Shown here in pieces: positions 31,334 through 39,008 of a DNA stretch of 53,261 bases (its first letter is position 1; the number at the start of each line of letters is the position of its first letter). The notes under the pieces were generated by a model that worked only from the letters and a program-made list of their open reading frames with translations, made no database searches and was not told where the DNA came from. This stretch comes from JAMOAD01 sp023621955 (lineage in GTDB: Bacteria > Acidobacteriota > Aminicenantia > JAMOAD01). Position numbers and translations under genes: made by a program. Location of the stretch: positions 1 through 53,261 of the forward strand of contig DAONEM010000013.1 in assembly GCA_035403085.1 (NCBI GenBank), given 5' to 3'.

Positions 31334-33031
31334 TCAACCCGCACCGCCGGAGCCTCCTCCCGCCGCAGAGCAACCGCCTCCTCCCACTCCGGCGGCGGCC
31401 CCTGTGGAAGAAGCCGTCATCAGGGCTATCAAGGCTCCGAACTGGACCACCTCCGCCTTGTCGGCCAGAGCGGTTGAAAACCAAGGGGGAGCGGCTGTGA
31501 TCTTCCCTTTCTTAACGGCCTCTTGAAAAGCATCCGTCAGGTTCAAGGCTATGGAGTAAGCGGGGAAACGGTCGCCTCCCCACCGTTCCACGTTGAACCC
31601 TTCCCCCTTCAGTTCCTCCTTGAGCGCCTTCGCCGCCGCCCGCCATTGGAGTCCCCGCCGGTACCCCTGATCGGTCAGGGAGGAAGAGAGCGCTCCCACG
31701 AGAAGGTAGGGCAGAAAGAGAACCATGGCTCCCACCCCCGCTCCCGCCAGAAGAGCCGCGACTGCCGCCCTCGCCCCGGGAAGGCCCAGCCAGGCGTCGG
31801 CGCCGATGAGGCCGACCACAAAGGCGGCAAGGCCTAAAAAGAGCAAGAGCAAGGAGAGGAGAAGGACCCTCTTCCTTTGTCTCTCCCTCTCTCGGCTCCA
31901 GAGCCCGGCCCCCTCCAAGGATCCCTCCAAGGCCTTGCGGTACCCTTTGCTCCCGAAGGCGAGCGTCTGAAAGAGTGAGAGGAGGGAGACCTCCCGTTCG
32001 GTCCCCTTCCTTTTTCCCTCCAAGAGGGTGATGGCCTCCTGCTCCCAGGGAGCGAGGGAGGGGCTCTCGTTCCAACGGAGCAGGTACTCCTTCCCCCCGG
32101 AAAGGAGCGCGCCCTTGCAACAGTGAACGCTGGCCACACCCCGTATGGCCAAATCCACCAGGGTCGCCCAGAGGGAGGAGGGTTCGACATCCCCCCGGAG
32201 GGTTGCCAAGACGCCCGCCAAGCCTGGGGGAGTATCGTCGGGAAAGCCCAAGGAGGGGGTGGAGGGAGGAGTCTCCCTCTTCAACTTTGCCCGGAGGCGG
32301 AAGAGAAAGAACCCTCCCACCAGGAGAACCACGAGGAAGGCCTCGCCGCCTCTGAGAAAGAGGGAGGATTCCCCCTCCGGGAAGGACCCTGCGTTCCGCC
32401 TTTGTGGGGAAAGGTCCGAGAAGAACTCTCGGGGGAGAGAGAGTTCCAGGACCGGAGAGTCTCCTTGGGAAGGGATCGTTCCCCACTCCTTCTTCCAGAG
32501 CCCACGCCCCTCTTCGCGCCATCCCCCTCTCTGCAAGGCGGCAACGGTCTGAGGGTCTGAGGAGGGGAGGAGAAGAAGGGTCTGAGCGCTTTCGATCAGG
32601 TAACCGCGGTCATCGGGAAAAGGTTTGAAGCGGTAGGTTCCACTTTCATTACCGATCTTGACGATATCATCGAGAGTATAACGCAATGTGAAGCGCCGGG
32701 AGAGGTTCTCGGTAGGAGAGAAGACCCATTTGACCCGGAGTTCACGGTTCACGCTTTTCCGCTCTCCTCTGGGAAGACCCTCCGCCGGAAGGGGGAGGCC
32801 GTCCATGAGGATCTCCTCGATTCTCCCCCCTCCTCTCCGCTGAAGGGGAACCGTCCGAAAGACATAGGAGAAACGTCCCTTTGTAAAGAGGTAGAGGTTT
32901 TCCTCCTCCACCGCCAGCCCTCCGTCCCGAAGGGGCTCAACCCGAACCGTGGAGCGGAGGACTTTGTACTCTTTCGCCTGAAGTGGTAAGAACAGAAAGA
33001 AAAAGAGAATACAAGAAAGGGATCTTCTCAT
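31334..33031 (-). CDS. DUF2207 membrane protein
   Basis: A 565-aa protein with a signal peptide, an extracytoplasmic beta domain with YTLDDIVKIGNESGTYRFKP, a membrane helix near 235-255, a cytoplasmic region, and two more helices around 395-450. The Gly/Ser-rich tail (GGGGCSAAGGGSGGAG) is typical of DUF2207 proteins. The family function is unknown; such proteins often sit near LemA, but here LemA is 16 kb away. ATG 33031 was chosen because it opens the signal peptide. Confidence 0.85.
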   Translation of the reverse strand: MRRSLSCILFFFLFLPLQAKEYKVLRSTVRVEPLRDGGLAVEEENLYLFTKGRFSYVFRTVPLQRRGGGRIEEILMDGLPLPAEGLPRGERKSVNRELRVKWVFSPTENLSRRFTLRYTLDDIVKIGNESGTYRFKPFPDDRGYLIESAQTLLLLPSSDPQTVAALQRGGWREEGRGLWKKEWGTIPSQGDSPVLELSLPREFFSDLSPQRRNAGSFPEGESSLFLRGGEAFLVVLLVGGFFLFRLRAKLKRETPPSTPSLGFPDDTPPGLAGVLATLRGDVEPSSLWATLVDLAIRGVASVHCCKGALLSGGKEYLLRWNESPSLAPWEQEAITLLEGKRKGTEREVSLLSLFQTLAFGSKGYRKALEGSLEGAGLWSRERERQRKRVLLLSLLLLFLGLAAFVVGLIGADAWLGLPGARAAVAALLAGAGVGAMVLFLPYLLVGALSSSLTDQGYRRGLQWRAAAKALKEELKGEGFNVERWGGDRFPAYSIALNLTDAFQEAVKKGKITAAPPWFSTALADKAEVVQFGALIALMTASSTGAAAGVGGGGCSAAGGGSGGAG

Positions 33032-33181
33032 TCGACGCCTCTCACGCCTCAAAGAGAAAAGGAGTTGACCCTTTTTTATAGCACAATTCCGTCGAAGGGA
33101 GAACAAAGAACCTTTCACCGCCAAAGGCAACCGTTCCCTCCGTAGAACGTATGTTCTCTATCTACTCACTGGGAGGATTCG

Positions 33182-35653
33182 ATGAGACAACTCCTTTTTC
33201 CCTTGATCTTTCTTCTTATCACCTTCTCGCTCAGCTCCGCGGAGCCTCTCACTCCGGAAGAGTGGTTGCGCCTGGGCCCTTTTTCCCTGAAAGGAAGTGA
33301 ACAGACCCTGAAGACGCCCACCCAAGGGGCCGAGTTTTCTTTCTTCTCCCTCCGGGGATCCGTTCCCGCCGAAGAGAAACCGGTGAACGGCATCGGCTCA
33401 CCCCTCTGGCACAAAAGCCCTCCCCGTTTCACCGGAGCCGAGGAGCCTCAGGCTGCTTATTTGGCCCTCTACCTGGAGGCGGACCGTTGGGTTTGCACGG
33501 AGATGAAGCTGGAGGGAGAGCTCTCCACCACGGTGTATCTGGACGGCCAGAGGCTCTCTTCCCCCTACAAGTTCTCCCTCCCCACAGGGAAGCACTCCTT
33601 GATCATCGAAGCGTTCATCCCCGCAGGGAAGGGAAAAGAGTACCCTCTCAAACCCCTCTTCTCGACGAAACCGGCGGAGGGTCTTCGTTTCTCCCTGGAC
33701 CCGAAGGGGCCCGTGGGCTTCGCCCAGGTTCTCAACCTGGTCAGGGTGAACGGCTTGGAGCTCTCCCCGGACGGGCGGATGGCGGTTCTCTTCCTCTCCC
33801 AGAGCCTCGACGGAAAGAACTCGCGGCATTGGATGGAGATCCTTTCCACCGACGACGGCCGAATCCTCTTCAACACCTCGGAAATCCATGATATCACCTG
33901 GTTCCCCGATTCCCGCCGCTTTCTTTACACCAGCACGGAGAAGGACCTCACCTCCTTGATCGTCCACGACCTCGGCGACAACAGCCGGAGGGAGATTCTC
34001 ACCGACGTCGCCGATTTCGGGTCTTTCCAGCTCAGCGAAGACGGTTCCCTCCTGGTCTACTCGGTCATGGAGAAGAAGGAACCCAAGGGCAAGGGGTACA
34101 AACAGATCCAAGACGTAGAAGACCGCGCCCAATTTCCGCGGTTTCGCAGCTCCTTCATCGCCCTGAACATCTCCACAGGACTTCGAACCCCTCTCACCTC
34201 TTCGCAGGAGGAGTTTGACATGGCCCTTCCCTCCCCCAAAGGGGATAAGATCCTGCTCCTCAAGACCCCCTACGTCTACGACCGCAGGCCCTACACCAAC
34301 AAAGAGGTCTTCCTTCTCAACTTGGCCGACATGAGACGGGAGCACCTCTTCTCCCAGCCCTTTCTCAGCAGCCTCTCCTGGTCTCCCGACGGGAAGAGCC
34401 TTCTGGTCATTGCCGGACCCTCTTCTTTCGATAACATCGGCAACCCTCTTCCCAAAGAGCGCATCCCCAACGACTATGACCAACAGCTTTTTCTCTACTC
34501 ACTCTCCGAGAAAAAGGCCAAAGCCCTGACGAAAGATTTCAACCCTTCCGTAGGCTCAGCTTTCTGGAGTCCTCGGTTAGGCGACCTTTTCCTCTCCGTC
34601 ACCGACCAGGATCAAAGCAAGCTTTACCGTTACAGCTTTCAGAAAGCCCTCTTTCAGAAGCTCAACACTATCGACGATTCCCTGGAGGCTTTCTCCCCGT
34701 CCCGAAACGACCGTGCCGTCTACACATCCTCGGGAATCAACCGCCCCGAGAGGGTTTTCGTTCTCGACCTGAAGAGGGGCGTGAGCCGTCTTCTCAAGGA
34801 TTACAACCAGGAGTTCTTCCAGAACACTCTCTTCGGAAGCTCCGAAGATTTCGTTTTCCAAGCGGAGAGCGGGAGAACCGTAGACGGCTACCTGGTCTTT
34901 CCACCGCACTTCGACGCCTCCAAGAAGTACCCCCTGATCGTCAACTACTACGGGGGGACCACTCCGGTCTCCAAGGTCTACGGCGGACGCTACCCCAAGG
35001 AGTGGTACGCCGCCAACGGGTACGTTGTTTACGTGGTCCAGCCTAGCGGAACCGTAGGGTATGGCAAGGAGTTCTCCTCGACCCACGTAAACGATTGGGG
35101 AGAAGTGACGGGAGCCGAGATCCTCGAAGGTGTGGAAAAGCTCCTCAAGTCCAAACCCTACATCGACCCCAAGAGGATTGGAGCCATCGGGGCCTCCTAC
35201 GGGGGCTTCATGACCCTCTCCCTGGGAACCCGGAGCGACCGTTTCGCCGCCCTGATCTCCCACGCAGGAATCAGCACCCTCTCCAGCTACTGGGGAGTCG
35301 GCGACTGGGGCTACACCTACAGCGCCGTCGCGACGGCCGACAGTTTCCCCTGGAACAGACCGGATATTTACGTTCAGAAGAGTCCCCTCTTCAACGCCCA
35401 GAAGATCACTACCCCCCTCCTTCTCCTCCACGGGGACAAAGACAACAACGTCCCTCCCGGGGAGAGTTATCAGATGTTCACCGCCCTCAAACTCCTGGGG
35501 AAAGAGGTCGCCTTGGTCACCTTTGACGGTCAGCAGCATTGGATCTTGGAGTACGACAAACGGGTTCAGTGGATGAAGACGATCATGGCCTGGTTCGACC
35601 GCTTCCTCAAGGATCAACCCGAAGCCTGGCAAGAGCTCTACCCACAAAAATAG
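33182..35653 (+). CDS. Secreted S9 family prolyl oligopeptidase-type peptidase
   Basis: An 823-aa exported serine peptidase. A signal peptide (1-20) precedes a beta-propeller domain (about 180-540), which limits access to small peptides, and an alpha/beta hydrolase domain. The triad can be read as S672 (GASYGGFM), D754 (HGDKDNNVPP) and H786 (FDGQQHWI). Cleavage after proline or a dipeptidyl activity is usual in this family, but the exact choice is open. GGGAGGA precedes the ATG. Together with the S46 enzyme it suggests growth on proteins or peptides. A G+C-rich terminator follows. Confidence 0.93.
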   Translation: MRQLLFPLIFLLITFSLSSAEPLTPEEWLRLGPFSLKGSEQTLKTPTQGAEFSFFSLRGSVPAEEKPVNGIGSPLWHKSPPRFTGAEEPQAAYLALYLEADRWVCTEMKLEGELSTTVYLDGQRLSSPYKFSLPTGKHSLIIEAFIPAGKGKEYPLKPLFSTKPAEGLRFSLDPKGPVGFAQVLNLVRVNGLELSPDGRMAVLFLSQSLDGKNSRHWMEILSTDDGRILFNTSEIHDITWFPDSRRFLYTSTEKDLTSLIVHDLGDNSRREILTDVADFGSFQLSEDGSLLVYSVMEKKEPKGKGYKQIQDVEDRAQFPRFRSSFIALNISTGLRTPLTSSQEEFDMALPSPKGDKILLLKTPYVYDRRPYTNKEVFLLNLADMRREHLFSQPFLSSLSWSPDGKSLLVIAGPSSFDNIGNPLPKERIPNDYDQQLFLYSLSEKKAKALTKDFNPSVGSAFWSPRLGDLFLSVTDQDQSKLYRYSFQKALFQKLNTIDDSLEAFSPSRNDRAVYTSSGINRPERVFVLDLKRGVSRLLKDYNQEFFQNTLFGSSEDFVFQAESGRTVDGYLVFPPHFDASKKYPLIVNYYGGTTPVSKVYGGRYPKEWYAANGYVVYVVQPSGTVGYGKEFSSTHVNDWGEVTGAEILEGVEKLLKSKPYIDPKRIGAIGASYGGFMTLSLGTRSDRFAALISHAGISTLSSYWGVGDWGYTYSAVATADSFPWNRPDIYVQKSPLFNAQKITTPLLLLHGDKDNNVPPGESYQMFTALKLLGKEVALVTFDGQQHWILEYDKRVQWMKTIMAWFDRFLKDQPEAWQELYPQK

Positions 35654-35666
35654 ACAAAACCCCCAG

Positions 35667-35693
35667 GGGGGGAGAGGCGAACCCTCTCCCCCC
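35667..35693 (+). terminator. Terminator after the S9 peptidase gene
   Basis: An 11-base-pair stem, GGGGGGAGAGG (35667-35677) with CCTCTCCCCCC (35683-35693), and a 5-base loop, followed by TCCCTTT. It begins 13 bases after the stop codon and just before the TonB receptor promoter. Confidence 0.75.
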
Positions 35694-35698
35694 TCCCT

Positions 35699-35728
35699 TT
35701 GCCTTTCCCTCCAGAAATATGGTATAAA
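35699..35728 (+). promoter_or_regulatory. Promoter of the TonB receptor operon
   Basis: TTGCCT (35699-35704), an 18-base spacer and TATAAA (35723-35728) preceded by TGG, an extended -10. The start of transcription would be near 35735, leaving a leader of about 100 bases. Confidence 0.65.
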
Positions 35729-35744
35729 AGAACCGTTACTCCGA

Positions 35745-35830
35745 GTCCGTTCGGCTAAAGCCTCAGGCTACGCCTTCGGACCGATAGGGTCTAAGGGGAA
35801 ACCCTTCGGCCTCCCCGTTTGGAAAGGAGG
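35745..35830 (+). promoter_or_regulatory. Structured leader of the TonB receptor mRNA
   Basis: Three pairings can be drawn. GTCCG (35745-35749) pairs with CGGAC (35777-35781), enclosing a GC-rich loop. AAGGG (35793-35797) pairs with CCCTT (35802-35806) across a GAAA tetraloop. CCTCC (35810-35814) can pair with the SD GGAGG (35826-35830), hiding the ribosome site 4 bases before ATG. This layout suggests control of translation by a ligand or protein. It lacks the conserved boxes of the cobalamin riboswitch, and I do not recognise another known class. Confidence 0.45.
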
Positions 35831-35834
35831 AACA

Positions 35835-37730
35835 ATGAGAAAACTCTCTGCCGTTCTCTTCACCCTGATCGCCCTGACACTCCTTCTCTCTTCCCAAGAG
35901 GAGGAGAAGAAAGACCGAGACAAGAAACCCGTTATCACCGAGGAGATCACCGTCACGGCTCCAGAACCCCAAGACCGGCCCCTTGCCTCGACGACGGTCA
36001 TCCCCCAGAGCAGTCTCAAGGCCATGAACACGAAGAACCTCTCGGAGATCCTCTCCTTCGCCTCCGGTACCTACGTCTCTACGGGAACCAAGGGGGAGGC
36101 CCACATCAAGATCCGAGGCTTCGACACCGATAAATCCACCCTCATGGTGGACGGGATCCCCATCTACGACCCCTACTTCAACACCTACGACTTGAAGAGC
36201 ATCACCAGCGAAGAGATCGAGTCGGTCAAAATCGTGAAGGGCTCCTCTTCGGTTCTCTACGGGGCCAACACCCTCGGGGGAATCGTCGACGTCCTGACCC
36301 GTCGGCCCAACCCTCCCTCGCTCTCCCTGAAGGCCTCCCTCTCCCGGGACAGCACCTCCTTCCTCTCTGCGACCGGCGCCTACGGGAACGATCGCTTCGT
36401 CTTCCTCGGCTCCGTCCTGCGCGACAAGAGCGACGGAAGCCGCGTGAAACTCAACGGAGAGACCGGTCTGCTTCCCAACTCCCAGTGGGAGAAGACGAAC
36501 CTTACGGGAAAGCTCTACATCTACCCAGGAAGAGAGACGGAGGTTCTTCTCCAAGCCTCTTACCTCGACTCGGAGTACAATGTCCCCGCCGCCACCGCCT
36601 ACTACTCCCCCAGGTACTGGAAGTTCCCCGAATGGAAGCGCCTCTCTCTGGGCGGAGGGATCACGACCCCCCTCCTCTCCAAGGGAACCCTGAAGGTCCG
36701 CACTTACTACCTGAAGTACGACAACACCTTAGAAAACTACAAAGACCCGGCCCTGACGAAGTTGACATGGACCTCCCTCTACCGGAACAGCACTTGGGGA
36801 GCCTTCCTTCTCGGGTCTCACCCCCTGGGGAACCGCCAGGAGATCAACTTCAGCTTTAACGCCAAGAAAGACAAGGTCGAGCAGCAGGGAAGCGCCACTT
36901 CCCCTTGGGAGTACTACGAACAGACCACCTTCTCGGCTGGTCTGGAAGACCGCTTCCGCATCACCGAAAAATGGAGCCTCATCGGCGGAATCAACATCGA
37001 CACCCTTGACAAGAAAGAGGGCAAAACGAAGAGCACCGTCAACCCCATCGGAGGGATCAAGTTCAACCCGACACCCTTCACGGATATCCATCTGACCTAC
37101 TCGCGCAAGTCCCGCTTTCCCTCGATGAAGTCCCTCTACAGCACCTCCGGAGGAAACCCCGATCTCAAGGATGAGAGGGGGCAGACCATGGAGGTGGGTT
37201 TTCTCTACAACAAGGATTTCACGCTCTCCGGGGCGCTCTTCATCACCGAAGTGGATGACCTGATCTACACGGTCCGCCTCCCTACCGGTTATAAGAGTTA
37301 CAAGAACATCGGAGAGTCCCGAACCAAAGGGTTTGAGCTGGAAGCGGGGAAGAGGTGGTGGTCCCTGCTGGACCTCTCCCTGAGGTACACCTTCCTGGAT
37401 ACCCGCAACAAAGATGAGGACCGCCGTTTGGAGTTGGTTCCGGAATCCCAGCTGAACTGGACGGTCGGTTTGTCTCTCCCCTCAGAGGTTCGAATCTTCA
37501 CCTGGGGGGTGGCGGCCTCCTCATCGGAGATCATGATCAGCGACAAACTGATCTCCGTTCCAGGCTACACCATCGCCAACCTCTCCATTGAAAAGTCCTT
37601 CGGTCCCCTCTCCCTTTACGTCAAGGGGGAAAACCTCTTCGATAAAGAGTACTTTACCGAGCCTGGGTACCCTATGGCCTCACGCCGCATCGAGGGGGGA
37701 ATCCGGATCGACCTCGGCGGAACCCGATAG
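35835..37730 (+). CDS. TonB-dependent outer membrane receptor
   Basis: A 631-aa outer membrane receptor. After a signal peptide (1-20) and a charged spacer comes a TonB box, EEITVTAPEP, then the plug domain (about 50-165: HIKIRGFDTDKSTLMVDGIPIYDP, VKIVKGSSSVLYGANTLGGIVDVLTRR) and a 22-strand-type barrel ending in GGIRIDLGGTR. It imports a scarce ligand using TonB energy. The next gene, 11 bases away, encodes a secreted protein resembling molybdopterin-binding domains, so the ligand could be a metal or oxyanion complex, but this is only a guess. Confidence 0.95.
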   Translation: MRKLSAVLFTLIALTLLLSSQEEEKKDRDKKPVITEEITVTAPEPQDRPLASTTVIPQSSLKAMNTKNLSEILSFASGTYVSTGTKGEAHIKIRGFDTDKSTLMVDGIPIYDPYFNTYDLKSITSEEIESVKIVKGSSSVLYGANTLGGIVDVLTRRPNPPSLSLKASLSRDSTSFLSATGAYGNDRFVFLGSVLRDKSDGSRVKLNGETGLLPNSQWEKTNLTGKLYIYPGRETEVLLQASYLDSEYNVPAATAYYSPRYWKFPEWKRLSLGGGITTPLLSKGTLKVRTYYLKYDNTLENYKDPALTKLTWTSLYRNSTWGAFLLGSHPLGNRQEINFSFNAKKDKVEQQGSATSPWEYYEQTTFSAGLEDRFRITEKWSLIGGINIDTLDKKEGKTKSTVNPIGGIKFNPTPFTDIHLTYSRKSRFPSMKSLYSTSGGNPDLKDERGQTMEVGFLYNKDFTLSGALFITEVDDLIYTVRLPTGYKSYKNIGESRTKGFELEAGKRWWSLLDLSLRYTFLDTRNKDEDRRLELVPESQLNWTVGLSLPSEVRIFTWGVAASSSEIMISDKLISVPGYTIANLSIEKSFGPLSLYVKGENLFDKEYFTEPGYPMASRRIEGGIRIDLGGTR

Positions 37731-37741
37731 GAGGAAAGACC

Positions 37742-38758
37742 TTGACCCTACGCAAACTACTGCCTTGTCTGCTTCTGATCGCCCTCATCGTCCCGGCTTC
37801 TCTGTCGGCACAGGAGAACAACGACTTCTACGACAACGTCCCTCTGAAAGAGTACCCTTGCCCGAAGATCGAAATCGCCGGTGAAGTCGTCTCCCCCGGT
37901 CCCGTGGACCTCTCGCCCCTCCCTCTCAGGCAGATTCTGGTGAGAGAGGCCATCCTCAAAGAGGGAAAAGAGACCTTCGTTGGCTCCTACGTCTTCCAGG
38001 GATACTCCCTCTTCGACATCTTGAAGGAGCGCGTTGTGGCCAAGAAGAACGCGGCGGAGTTCCCCTCGGTGATCGACCTCTTCGTCGTCGTGGAGAACGG
38101 GAAGGGCGAAAAGGCGCTCTTCAGCTGGGGGGAGATCTTCTACCCCATCACACCGCACAGAATCCTCGTGGCCGTGAAGGCCGCCCCCATCATCCCTTCG
38201 CTGACCAAAGAGGTATGGCCTCTCCCCGACTCCCCCCGGGTCGTTGCCGCCGACGACCTCTTCAGCGAGAGAACCGTGGACAACCCCACGAAGATTACTG
38301 TCCTGAGCGCGCCGATGAGCTTCAAGGTCGAAAAGGGAAAGAGTCCTATGAACGCTCCCACCTTCTCCCTGGTCTCTGCGGGGAAGACCGTCGCCCTCTT
38401 CAAGGAGCCCCCCACGGAGGGCCCTTTTCTGACAATGCCTTCCGTTTTCTACGGTCGGGGGAAAGGGTTCCACGGGGTCACCCGCTTTTCAGGGCGCCCC
38501 CTCCGTTCCGCCCTGGAGAAGTACCTTCCCCCCACGGCCGAGCGGTTGCGCCATGGATGCTTCATCGTTGCCAGCGACGATGGTTACCGAGTCGTCTTCT
38601 CCTACAGCGAGCTCTTCAACCGGACCGACAACGGTGAGTTTCTCCTCCTGGACAAACAGTCCGAGGACGGCGGACGCTTCACGATCTACCCCTCTCCGGA
38701 CTTTTTCTCCGACAGAGCGGTTAAATCGGTGAAAGAGATTCACTATTGGGAGTTTTGA
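37742..38758 (+). CDS. Secreted protein with two molybdopterin-binding-like (SUOX fold) domains
   Basis: A 338-aa exported protein (signal peptide about 1-23). Two regions look like the sulfite-oxidase/YedY molybdopterin-binding fold: about 40-150 (IEIAGEVVSPGPVDLSPLPL, then GYSLFDIL and FSWGEIFYP) and about 235-338 (FSGRPLRSALEKYL, then SDDGYRVVFSYSELFN). The cysteine that ligands molybdenum in true enzymes is not evident, so it may bind a ligand rather than catalyse. The TTG start has AGGAGG 7 bases upstream. It follows the TonB receptor in one operon and may be its periplasmic partner. Confidence 0.6.
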   Translation: MTLRKLLPCLLLIALIVPASLSAQENNDFYDNVPLKEYPCPKIEIAGEVVSPGPVDLSPLPLRQILVREAILKEGKETFVGSYVFQGYSLFDILKERVVAKKNAAEFPSVIDLFVVVENGKGEKALFSWGEIFYPITPHRILVAVKAAPIIPSLTKEVWPLPDSPRVVAADDLFSERTVDNPTKITVLSAPMSFKVEKGKSPMNAPTFSLVSAGKTVALFKEPPTEGPFLTMPSVFYGRGKGFHGVTRFSGRPLRSALEKYLPPTAERLRHGCFIVASDDGYRVVFSYSELFNRTDNGEFLLLDKQSEDGGRFTIYPSPDFFSDRAVKSVKEIHYWEF

Positions 38759-38787
38759 TCCGAAACAAGCCTACTATAACCATTCTC

Positions 38788-38815
38788 GGGCGGGAGGCTC
38801 CCAAGGCTCCCGCCC
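38788..38815 (+). terminator. Terminator after the TonB receptor operon
   Basis: A 9-base-pair stem, GGGCGGGAG (38788-38796) with CTCCCGCCC (38807-38815), and a 10-base loop, 29 bases after the stop codon. There is no T-run after it, so strength is uncertain. Confidence 0.6.
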
Positions 38816-38896
38816 ATCCCGACCTCCCCGGTTCGGTAAAATTCCCCTTCCCAGGACCATGATCAGGCACCGCGGGAGCCGCGCCCTCTCTTTCGA

Positions 38897-38933
38897 CACA
38901 CTCCCTTTCGTCGGAGAAGGAGTGTGCTATCAT
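38897..38933 (+). promoter_or_regulatory. Inverted repeat and -10 box upstream of the Kef-type antiporter gene
   Basis: A perfect 8-base inverted repeat, CACACTCC (38897-38904) and GGAGTGTG (38919-38926), 14 bases apart, ends one base before a TATCAT -10 box (38928-38933). The right arm would lie in the spacer of the promoter, a classic place for a repressor. No consensus -35 is seen, so an activator site is also possible. Confidence 0.45.
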
Positions 38934-39008
38934 GGAAGATGGAGCCCCCTTTCTTAACCCCCCGCACTCCCGGTTCAGTCGGGTACGACCCTCCAGGAGA
39001 GGACGCCT

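Noticed and set aside
35735..35834. Cobalamin riboswitch before the TonB receptor gene
   Set aside because: The conserved B12-box core is not present and the leader is too short.
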